A DNA stretch of 32,625 nucleotides, from positions 1-32,625 of the forward strand of contig JALSIU010000022.1 in the NCBI GenBank assembly GCA_026989715.1. Reading direction: 5' to 3'. The position numbers and the translations under genes are program-made. The stretch comes from Methylomonas sp. (GTDB lineage Bacteria > Pseudomonadota > Gammaproteobacteria > Methylococcales > Methylomonadaceae). Of the stretch, positions 24,508 to 32,251 are shown in pieces; position 1 is the first letter of the stretch; every line of letters begins with the position of its first letter. The notes under the pieces were generated by a model. The model saw only the letters and a list, made by a program, of their open reading frames with translations. It did no database searches and was not told the DNA's origin.

Positions 24508-25074
24508 ATGCCTAAGGCAAGTGATTTAAAACGCGGCATTATTGTTGAAATCAATAACGCCCCCCATGCAGTCAAACAAGTTGAAGCTAAAAGCCCCTCA
24601 TCACGCGGCGCATCGACCCTCTATAAAGTGCGTTTTACCAACCTCAAAACAGGGCAAAAACTAGACGAGTCTTATAAAGGCGATGATTTCCTAAAAGAAG
24701 CCGATTGTGTGCGCGTAAAAGTGCAATACTCCTATCATGATGGTGATAATTTTGTATTCATGAACGTGGAAGACTATACTCAATATAACTTAAGCGATGC
24801 AGAACTCGAAGGACAAAGTGCTTATATTACTGACGGACTAGAAGGCATTACTGCCTTAATTATGGACGATAATATTCTTGGTATTGAATTACCCGCATCT
24901 GTTGAGATGGCCATTACGGAAACGGCTCCCGGCATAAAAGGCTCCTCTGCCACGGCAAGAACCAAAACGGCACAACTGCCCACAGGCTTAGAAGTTCAAG
25001 TGCCGGAATATTTAGAAACCGGAGAAATAATTAAAATCAATACCACCACCGGCAAATATATATCACGGGCTTAA
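24508..25074 (+). CDS. efpL: EF-P-like translation factor EfpL (YeiP)
   Basis: 188 residues with the three-domain EF-P fold. It matches YeiP/EfpL rather than EF-P: MPKASDLKRG start, SPSSRGASTLYKVRF loop, FKGDD-like YKGDDFL, and VEMAITETAPGIKGSSATARTKTAQLPTGLEVQVPEYL. The tip residue is R33, the unmodified arginine that marks EfpL; EF-P proper has lysine or the rhamnosylated arginine there with a different loop. EfpL rescues ribosomes stalled at polyproline and some other motifs. AAGGA precedes the ATG. The gene was long annotated as elongation factor P-like protein. Confidence 0.94.
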   Translation: MPKASDLKRGIIVEINNAPHAVKQVEAKSPSSRGASTLYKVRFTNLKTGQKLDESYKGDDFLKEADCVRVKVQYSYHDGDNFVFMNVEDYTQYNLSDAELEGQSAYITDGLEGITALIMDDNILGIELPASVEMAITETAPGIKGSSATARTKTAQLPTGLEVQVPEYLETGEIIKINTTTGKYISRA

Positions 25075-25154
25075 GCCGCCGAGATGCAAAGGCAATAAAA
25101 CCTCAAACTTTCTCCAGCCCATAACAACATTTCATTTGATGATGCAATAAACTT

Positions 25155-26369
25155 ATGACTCAAATAGATATTCTAGCTATTGATGACGATAAATTTATCC
25201 AAAAAGTGATTAGCAAATCACTTACATCAGATGAAATGTCAGTGCGTCTTGCCAGTGATGGTGAAGCCGGTATTGCTGAAGCGACTCGCGTGGTACCCGA
25301 TATTATCTTATTAGATGTCGAAATGCCCGGCATCAATGGCTATGAAGTCTGTGATCGTCTACGCAATATTGCAGTCACCCAAAAAGTCCCCATTGTATTC
25401 TTATCATCACACAGCTCATTGCGCGAGCGTATGCAAGGATATGAAGTGGGCGGTGATGATTATTTAGTCAAACCCTTTGAAAAAGAATACTTGTTGGCCA
25501 GAATAAAAGTACTGCTGGCATTCCAAGAAGAAAAAAAAGCACTGCGTGAGCAATATGAACTCGCCCAAAAAAGTGCCCTAATTGCCATGACCGGTTCCAG
25601 TGAACTGGGCATAGCAATGCGCTTTATGGAAAAAAGCCTCGCTTACCAAAGCATTCAAGAATTAGCCGATGGCATTTTGGACGTTTTAAGCCAATTATCA
25701 CTCGATTGCTGCATTATGATCATTGAGCACGGGCAATATTTTTGGTTTTCCTCGGCAAGTGCCATCAGCCCCCTGGAAAAAGAACTGGTAGAGATGTGTG
25801 ACAAAGAAGCACGCTTCTTAGACTTTGGTACCCGCACCATAATCAATTACCCGCGCACCAGTTTATTGGTCAGAAATATGCCATTAGAGGATATGGAGCG
25901 TTATGGCAGAATCAAAGACCTGCTTCCCATTTTGCTTTCCGCCATCAACTCCAAAATTCATACACTGGCCACTCAAGAAGCACTCACACTACAAAGTAGC
26001 CAACTATTAGAGTCATTTAAAATGATTCGTAATAGTCTCTATTTTTTAGGCAAAACGATTGTAAACAACCGTCAAGATAGCGCAGCCATTATGCAAAAAC
26101 TGGTACAAGACCTAAATTACGATTTTTTACGCATGGGGCTAGAAGAGGATCAAGAAGAATACCTACTACAGCGTATTGATACTGCCATAGAAGAAGCCAC
26201 ACTAGAAATGGATGCCGGCTTAGAAATTCGTCAAGCACTCACTTATATTTTAAACACTCTCAACGCAGTCGTCGCTAAACAAGAAACACTGTTTGCAAGC
26301 TTTAAAGCCAGCCTGGCAACAGAGCTGGCAGAACAAAATATCAATGATGATGACATTGAATTATTTTAA
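25155..26369 (+). CDS. Response regulator with receiver domain and unassigned helical output region
   Basis: 404 residues. The receiver (1-125) is complete: acidic pocket DDD (10-12), phosphoacceptor D54 in LLDVEMPG, S84 in FLSSHS and K106 in VKPFE, so it should be phosphorylated. A coiled-coil linker (about 115-140) follows. Residues 140-404 have no DNA-binding, GGDEF or HD motif that I can see; the second half is strongly helical and acidic, ending NINDDDIELF. It may act by protein binding. It lies 80 bases after efpL on the same strand, and no histidine kinase is nearby. Confidence 0.88.
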   Translation: MTQIDILAIDDDKFIQKVISKSLTSDEMSVRLASDGEAGIAEATRVVPDIILLDVEMPGINGYEVCDRLRNIAVTQKVPIVFLSSHSSLRERMQGYEVGGDDYLVKPFEKEYLLARIKVLLAFQEEKKALREQYELAQKSALIAMTGSSELGIAMRFMEKSLAYQSIQELADGILDVLSQLSLDCCIMIIEHGQYFWFSSASAISPLEKELVEMCDKEARFLDFGTRTIINYPRTSLLVRNMPLEDMERYGRIKDLLPILLSAINSKIHTLATQEALTLQSSQLLESFKMIRNSLYFLGKTIVNNRQDSAAIMQKLVQDLNYDFLRMGLEEDQEEYLLQRIDTAIEEATLEMDAGLEIRQALTYILNTLNAVVAKQETLFASFKASLATELAEQNINDDDIELF

Positions 26370-26386
26370 AATTTTATCCTCAATTC

Positions 26387-27061
26387 TTAACTCTCCACGA
26401 CCGACCGGTCACCAAAAACCGCTTGCCAATCTTGCGTAAACTGATCGACGGCCGGCTGTACAGCAGGATGTGCCATCATTTGCTCAGCAATATCAACCGG
26501 AATGGTAATGGCCGCTACCCCTAACTGCAATACATCCATTACTTGCAAAGTATTTTTAAAACTGGCAGGCAATAATTTGGCCGCAAAATGATGGCGTACC
26601 AATAAGGTTTGAATATCCGCCACAACGCCCACCCCATCACTCCCCATCGCCTCAATACGATTGACATACGGCGCCAAATAATCAGCACCACATAAAGCCG
26701 CCAAAAAACCTTGTTGCGCAGTATAAATCGCCGTGGCCAATACCGTTATCCCCTCAGCCTTCATCAGCTTAATCGCCGCCAAGCCCACCGACGTAGCCGG
26801 CACTTTTACCACAATATCATAAGGCAAAGCCTGCAATTGTCGCGCCTCCACCAACATCGCCTCGGCCGTCTGCGTAACCACCTGCACATGCATCCGCGCA
26901 CTACCTCCTAAGGCTTTATCCATTGCAGGCAAAACAGTACTGATGCCGAGACCTGCTTGCGCTAAAATGGAAGGATTAGTCGTAACGCCATAAATCGGTA
27001 GCGACTGATTAAGCTGTAACACTTTTGTAGCATCTGCGGTATCTAAATAGAATTCAAACAT
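26387..27061 (-). CDS. fsa: Fructose-6-phosphate aldolase (transaldolase-like, TalC/Fsa type)
   Basis: 224 residues, the size of the small Fsa/TalC subfamily rather than of full transaldolase. The Schiff-base lysine is K86 in DIVVKVPAT. Other signatures are FYLDTAD, YGVTTNPSILA, ADYLAPYVNRIEAMG, PASFKNTLQVMD and VDIAEQMMAHPAVQPAV, close to E. coli FsaA/FsaB in pattern. It splits or forms fructose 6-phosphate from dihydroxyacetone and glyceraldehyde 3-phosphate; some relatives have true transaldolase activity. It follows pta by 21 bases on the same strand. Confidence 0.92.
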   Translation of the reverse strand: MFEFYLDTADATKVLQLNQSLPIYGVTTNPSILAQAGLGISTVLPAMDKALGGSARMHVQVVTQTAEAMLVEARQLQALPYDIVVKVPATSVGLAAIKLMKAEGITVLATAIYTAQQGFLAALCGADYLAPYVNRIEAMGSDGVGVVADIQTLLVRHHFAAKLLPASFKNTLQVMDVLQLGVAAITIPVDIAEQMMAHPAVQPAVDQFTQDWQAVFGDRSVVES

Positions 27062-27082
27062 CTTTGCACCTCATTATTTTTT

Positions 27083-29188
27083 TCACGTTGACAACACCTC
27101 TTCTGCCTGTGCCTGAATCGCAGTCATCACCACCGTATTCACAATATCGGTCACGGTACACCCTCGACTTAAATCATTTACCGGCTTATTAAGCCCTTGC
27201 AAAATAGGGCCGATTGCCACCGCACCCGAGGATCGCTGTACCGCTTTATACGTATTATTGCCGGTATTTAAATCAGGAAAAATAAAAACATTGGCACGCC
27301 CCGCTACTTCACTATTAGGTAGCTTAGTTTTTGCCACCTCGCTATCAACTGCCGCATCATATTGCATCGGCCCTTCCAGCTTTAGCTCCGGATGCGCCTG
27401 TTGCGCAATTTGCACCGCTTGGCGCACCTTATCAACCGCCTCTCCCTTACCGGAATCTCCGGTTGAATAAGACAGCATGGCCACACGCGGAGAGATATTA
27501 AATAGACGCGCCGTCTCGGCAGAACTAATGGCAATATCCGCTAACTGCGCAGCATTAGGATTTGGGTTCACCGCACAATCCCCATAAACCAGTACCCTAT
27601 CTTCCAAGCACATAAAAAAGACACTGGAGACAATGGCAATATCAGGCTTGGTTTTAATAATTTGAAAAGCAGGCCGAATCGTATGCTGAGTCGTATGTAC
27701 TGCACCGGATACCATGCCATCCGCATGGTGTAAATGAATCATCATCGTACCGAAATAACTCACATCGGCCATAATGTCATAAGCCATATCATAGGTTACC
27801 CCTTTTTCTTCACGTAAACTAAAATAAGCCTCGGCATACACTTCGCGCAATTCAGATTCCAAAGGGTCAATAATGCTCACCTCATCTAAATGCAAGCCTA
27901 AACCGGTTATTTTTTGCGTAATAACCCCCACATTACCCAACAGCGTAATCTGTACCACTTTTCTTAACAACAGAATCTCCGCCGCACGTAAAATACGCTC
28001 TTCCTCACCTTCCGGCAAAACAATATGCTGTATATTCGCTTTAGCACGTTGCATTTGCTCGTATTCAAACATTAATGGGGTCACGCGATCCGAGTGCTTG
28101 GCAATCAAGCGTTGCCGCAACTCATCAAAATCTAAATTACTTTCCACCAAACCCAAAGCTGTGGCTATTTTACGCTCATCTTGCGAATAAAACTTAGCTC
28201 GCACTTCTTGCACCTGCATAGCGGTATTAAACGTATCTTGTGCAACCGATAACACAGCAAAGGGCTTATTATCCAAGCCATCCAATAAAGTATGCACTTG
28301 CTTGCTCGTTGCACCTTGCCCCGTCAATAACAAGCCTGCAATTTGCGGATAATGACTCGATGAATACGCCATAAAACAAGCCAAAATAATATCAGCCCGA
28401 TCAGCAGGCGTAATAATCAAATCACCTTCTGCAATATGTTCTAGAAAATCAGGAACTTGCATGGCCGCAATTTTATACTGGCCAACTTGGCGATTTAAAG
28501 TCTGTTGCTCATCCGATAAAATATCCGCCCCTAATTGCCGCGCAATATTACCCACACTCGGCTTATATAATGACGGTTCTTCAGGAATCACATAAAGCGG
28601 GAAATGACTATTAGGCTGATGGCTAAAACGCGTGCGCAAGGCCGCTACTTGAGCACTCGCAACTCCATTGATAACACCTGCCAATAAATCACAATCAAAC
28701 TCTAATAGCGCATGTTTAAGCCGATTAACCGCATCAATAATTTGCACATTATTACGCCCTTGCCCCTGTATCACCGGCATCATTAAACAGCCTAAATTAT
28801 TAGCCACCTCCGCATTAAAATCGAATTCAAAAACAGAATCCTCCCCGCTATAATCAGAGCCAACACACAATACCTGCTCACACTGCTCTGCCAGCAAGCG
28901 ATATTTGCTTAAAATACGCTTAAGCAACTCCTGATAACGGCCTTGCTCAATGAGCATTTGTGCTTGCTCCAATTGACAGCCATACAAAGCCTCATAATCT
29001 AAATCAATCTGGTAACGATGTTTTATCAATTGAATCAGTTGGTCTTTTTCCTCCGTCGCATGAATAATGGGCCGAAAAAAACCGATTGTGCCTGCATTCC
29101 CCACCAACATATCCATCATTGCCAGCACAATAATAGACTTGCCACTGCCTTGCTCAGCCCCTGTTATATAAATATTGTGTTTATTCAT
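27083..29188 (-). CDS. pta: Phosphate acetyltransferase, long form
   Basis: 701 residues, the long gammaproteobacterial form that interconverts acetyl-CoA and acetyl phosphate. The N-terminal dethiobiotin-synthetase-like P-loop domain has ITGAEQGSGKSII (8-20), followed by a DRTGG domain (about 215-330). The catalytic PTA domain fills the C-terminal half, with VLPEGEEERILRAAEILL, DGMVSGAVHTTQHTIRPA, SSVFFMCLEDRVLVYGDCAVNPNP and GPMQYDAAVDSEVA. No ackA is present in the window. It is the first gene of a probable pta-fsa operon. Confidence 0.96.
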   Translation of the reverse strand: MNKHNIYITGAEQGSGKSIIVLAMMDMLVGNAGTIGFFRPIIHATEEKDQLIQLIKHRYQIDLDYEALYGCQLEQAQMLIEQGRYQELLKRILSKYRLLAEQCEQVLCVGSDYSGEDSVFEFDFNAEVANNLGCLMMPVIQGQGRNNVQIIDAVNRLKHALLEFDCDLLAGVINGVASAQVAALRTRFSHQPNSHFPLYVIPEEPSLYKPSVGNIARQLGADILSDEQQTLNRQVGQYKIAAMQVPDFLEHIAEGDLIITPADRADIILACFMAYSSSHYPQIAGLLLTGQGATSKQVHTLLDGLDNKPFAVLSVAQDTFNTAMQVQEVRAKFYSQDERKIATALGLVESNLDFDELRQRLIAKHSDRVTPLMFEYEQMQRAKANIQHIVLPEGEEERILRAAEILLLRKVVQITLLGNVGVITQKITGLGLHLDEVSIIDPLESELREVYAEAYFSLREEKGVTYDMAYDIMADVSYFGTMMIHLHHADGMVSGAVHTTQHTIRPAFQIIKTKPDIAIVSSVFFMCLEDRVLVYGDCAVNPNPNAAQLADIAISSAETARLFNISPRVAMLSYSTGDSGKGEAVDKVRQAVQIAQQAHPELKLEGPMQYDAAVDSEVAKTKLPNSEVAGRANVFIFPDLNTGNNTYKAVQRSSGAVAIGPILQGLNKPVNDLSRGCTVTDIVNTVVMTAIQAQAEEVLST

Positions 29189-29287
29189 ACCTTAAAAAAC
29201 TCCTATTACTCAACACCCAAAGACACGTACAGCCTATATACAGTGAACGACATCACATTTTATCTATCCCCTCAGCTCTAAATATAG

Positions 29288-29298
29288 GCAGACTGCCA
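29288..29298. promoter_or_regulatory. Short perfect palindrome GGCAG-A-CTGCC
   Basis: An 11-base inverted repeat with 5-bp arms in the 148-base divergent region between pta and the tandem-receiver gene, 38 bases before the latter. It could be an operator; size alone does not exclude chance. Confidence 0.25.
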
Positions 29299-29336
29299 CA
29301 CACAAGGTATAGTGACAATTTTGCCATACACACTGA

Positions 29337-30143
29337 ATGACCATGCCCATTTTAAATATTTCTGAACTCACTATCTTACTGGTTGAGCCTTCTACTACTC
29401 AATTAAAAGTGATTATCAAACATTTAGAACAAGAAGGCATCCGCTCCATTGAAGGCGTCACTTCCGGCGCGGCCGCCCTACAAAGCATCCATGCTTATGT
29501 CCCTGATTTAATCATCAGCAGCATGTACCTACCTGATATGACGGCCACCGAGTTGGTGAGTACCATCAGACAATCCAGCACACACCACAGTATTCCTTTT
29601 ATGCTGATTTCCAGCGAAACCAACTTTAAAGCATTAGACCCAATTAGACAGGCCGGCGTTATCGCCATTTTACCGAAACCCTTTCATCATACCGACTTAG
29701 AACGCGCCTTAAAATCGAGTATCGACTTTATCAGCCCTGAAGACATTCATTTAGAATATTATGATGTCGCCTTATTAAAAGTTCTCGTGGTTGATGATAG
29801 CCTGATGGCGAGAAAACATATTACCCGTGTTTTAAATAATATGGGCATTATCGACATTACAACCGCCAATGACGGCAAACAAGGCGTAGAGATATTTAGT
29901 GCTCGCCAAAATGAATTTGATTTAATTGTCACCGACTACAATATGCCCATCATGGATGGCCAAGAGCTAATTCACTTTATCCGTCATGACATGCAAAACA
30001 CCTTTGTTCCCATATTGATGGTCACCAGTGAAAACAATGAAATGCGCCTAAACAACGTACAGCAATCCGGCGTTTCCGCCATTTGCGACAAACCCTTTGA
30101 ACCCCAAACTGTCAAAGAAATGTTATATCGCGTATTAGCCTAG
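29337..30143 (+). CDS. Tandem receiver-domain protein; first receiver degenerate
   Basis: 268 residues made of two CheY-like domains and nothing else. The first (about 11-128) lacks the phosphoacceptor: Ser62 takes the place of Asp (DLIISSMYLPD) and the acidic pocket reads VEPS, although the Lys of LPKPF is kept. The second (about 147-268) is canonical, with VVDDS, D200 in VTDYNMP, T230 in MVTSE and K252 in DKPFE. So only the second should be phosphorylated and the first may be a binding or dimerisation module. The start may be the first or third codon (MTM); no ribosome site is clear. Its stop overlaps that of the opposite radical SAM gene. Confidence 0.9.
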   Translation: MTMPILNISELTILLVEPSTTQLKVIIKHLEQEGIRSIEGVTSGAAALQSIHAYVPDLIISSMYLPDMTATELVSTIRQSSTHHSIPFMLISSETNFKALDPIRQAGVIAILPKPFHHTDLERALKSSIDFISPEDIHLEYYDVALLKVLVVDDSLMARKHITRVLNNMGIIDITTANDGKQGVEIFSARQNEFDLIVTDYNMPIMDGQELIHFIRHDMQNTFVPILMVTSENNEMRLNNVQQSGVSAICDKPFEPQTVKEMLYRVLA

Positions 30144-32035
30144 GGTTGGAGACTCTCAGCAATATAATCCTCGCACACTTGCGTTTCAGGAACATGCCCC
30201 TCAAACCAAAAAGAAACAGGATACTCAAAGCCGATACCGTGCATATAATTATACAAGGCTTTTGTTAAGCCCTGCCCCAGCATATCATGATCGGTACTGA
30301 CCGAATCAATATAATCTATATCATTTTCCGCAAACAACCCCGCTTCATTAGCCAGCAATTCAATACCATAATGCTCAGGATGCAACCCGACCGGACTATG
30401 AACCGTTGCCGCAAAACGGTGCCAATAAGCCGAATGAATACAATCATGCAACATCAATTGCCGTACATATTCCAAGGCATCGACCGTCTCTTGCGTGGTT
30501 TGGCTCGGAAAACCATACATTAAATAAGCATGTACCAAAACACCCGCCTGCGTAAAATATTTAGTCACTTTAGCCACTTGTGCAACGCTCACCCCTTTTT
30601 GCATCAACGCCAGCAACCTATCTGAAGCCACTTCCAAGCCGCCACTAATGGCAATGCAACCCGAATCCGCCAATAATTGACACTTTTCTGCGGTAAAGGT
30701 TTTCTCAAAGCGAATATTCCCCCACCATGTAATCACAATATCTTGCTCTAATAATTGCTGAGCCAAAGCAAATAACGCTTTCGGCGGCGCTGCCTCATCC
30801 ACAAAATGAAACCCGGTTTGTCCTGTTTCTGCAATTAACGCCTTAATACGCGCAACCGTCACCGCCATCCCCGCATCATCGTATTGGCCGATATAATCCA
30901 AGCTAATATCACAAAAACTACATTTTGCCCAATAACAGCCATGCGCAATAGTAATTTTATTCCAACGCCCATCACTCCAAATACGATGCATAGGATTCAA
31001 CATTTCGCACAAAGACAAATACTTATCCATAGGCAAGCCGGCATAACAAGGTGCCGCTAATACTTTTTGCGGTATATCATGCAAAGCCTCTGTTGTCTTA
31101 AATACCACTTTGCCGGATGCTAACGTATAAGTTCTAAACAGCGATTGCGTCTGCCCCTGCAAATATTGCAATAAAGTAAGTAACGGGCGTTCCCCATCAT
31201 CCAAGCAAATATAATCCACATATTCAAAAACACGCGGCTCTTGCAAAGCTCGCAACTCAGTATTGATAAAGCCCCCACCTAAGACAACTTTTATATCAGG
31301 TGCATACTGCTTACAATATTTAGCCGCTTGCAATGCCCCCAACATATTTCCCGGAAAAGGCACACTAATGCCCACCACATCAGGCATCTCTTCCCTGATA
31401 TATTGCTGTACCAGATTGGCAATAATCCTCTCGATATAACTAGGCTCTGCCGGATGTAAAGCCGCATATAAATCATCAAAATGGGGATTAGAGGCCGCAA
31501 GACGATCTGCATAACGAGATACATTAAAATAAGCATCAACCCCGTCTTTGATGACCTGCGCCAAATCATTAATAAACAAAGTTGCCAAATACTTGGCTTT
31601 ATCCTGTACCCCCAAATCACCAAAGGCATGCTCTAACACACCATTATGCATAGTCTCCATTTGTTCAAGCGCATCAAACTGCGGCCCTTCCGGCAAAAAA
31701 CGCCGTGATGCAATGCGTAATGCCAAACTAGGATCTTGGCCCTGCAAAAAACGAATCACCGCATCAATACACTGATAATATTCACCATAATTCGCTAAAA
31801 AATGATAGATGCTATCAGGCAATGCCTCATCATCAAGGTCTGCAAAATTATCTTCAACCTGGTCATACAACTGCGCCAAGCCTGTTCTGGATAAAATGCG
31901 CAACAAAAGCTCTATCGCCAAATCACGTTGCGCAACAGCATAATCATGCTGTTGCAAAAAACCGGTTAAATACGCCGTCGCAGGATAAGGCGTATTCAGT
32001 TGCGTCATCGGCGGCGTTATTAATAAAATTTTCAT
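30140..32035 (-). CDS. Radical SAM protein with B12-binding-like N-terminal domain, unknown substrate
   Basis: 631 residues. The N-terminus (ITPPMTQLNTPYPATAYLTGFL) and residues about 215-300 (VVGISVPFPGN, VVLGGGFINTELR, YICLDDGERPLLTLL) look like the cobalamin-binding domain of B12-dependent radical SAM enzymes, with a long helical insert at about 45-210 and no DxHxxG base-off motif. The radical SAM domain begins at about 358. The cluster cysteines are C367, C372 and C375 in GCYWAKCSFC, spaced CX4CX2C instead of the usual CX3CX2C. FVDEAAPPKALF, GGLEVASDRLL and YLMYGFPSQT follow as in the family. Substrate and product are unknown. Confidence 0.87.
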   Translation of the reverse strand: MKILLITPPMTQLNTPYPATAYLTGFLQQHDYAVAQRDLAIELLLRILSRTGLAQLYDQVEDNFADLDDEALPDSIYHFLANYGEYYQCIDAVIRFLQGQDPSLALRIASRRFLPEGPQFDALEQMETMHNGVLEHAFGDLGVQDKAKYLATLFINDLAQVIKDGVDAYFNVSRYADRLAASNPHFDDLYAALHPAEPSYIERIIANLVQQYIREEMPDVVGISVPFPGNMLGALQAAKYCKQYAPDIKVVLGGGFINTELRALQEPRVFEYVDYICLDDGERPLLTLLQYLQGQTQSLFRTYTLASGKVVFKTTEALHDIPQKVLAAPCYAGLPMDKYLSLCEMLNPMHRIWSDGRWNKITIAHGCYWAKCSFCDISLDYIGQYDDAGMAVTVARIKALIAETGQTGFHFVDEAAPPKALFALAQQLLEQDIVITWWGNIRFEKTFTAEKCQLLADSGCIAISGGLEVASDRLLALMQKGVSVAQVAKVTKYFTQAGVLVHAYLMYGFPSQTTQETVDALEYVRQLMLHDCIHSAYWHRFAATVHSPVGLHPEHYGIELLANEAGLFAENDIDYIDSVSTDHDMLGQGLTKALYNYMHGIGFEYPVSFWFEGHVPETQVCEDYIAESLQP

Positions 32036-32219
32036 AGAGAATGTTAAGACTCACTTAGTTAGCGAATAAGGTATATTTTTGTTTAATTTTTTTTAGTGTA
32101 TAGTCCGGCCAGGGCAATCGCATTAAAACAATAATAAAAATCAATATCTTATAAAGTAAGCTCATTATTGCCCTAATAATTCGGCTTTGTTGCATAAAAG
32201 AATTAGCGGCGTGATTTAC

Positions 32220-32251
32220 CCTAGTCCCATTTGATATTTCATGGGACTAGG
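32220..32251. repeat. 11-bp perfect inverted repeat at the transposase stop
   Basis: CCTAGTCCCAT (32220-32230) and ATGGGACTAGG (32241-32251) pair exactly around a 10-base loop. The repeat includes the last codons and stop of the transposase, inside the IS end. It may act as a transcript end or block read-through into the transposase. No T-run follows. Confidence 0.6.

Noticed and set aside
32111..32174. AGGGCAAT ... ATTGCCCT inverted repeat upstream of the radical SAM gene
   Set aside because: 8-bp arms separated by 48 bases; too distant for an operator and too weak for a recombination or IS end.
32183..32198. Chromosomal attachment site rather than IS end
   Set aside because: The GGCTTTGTTG end and adjacent IS5-type transposase explain it.
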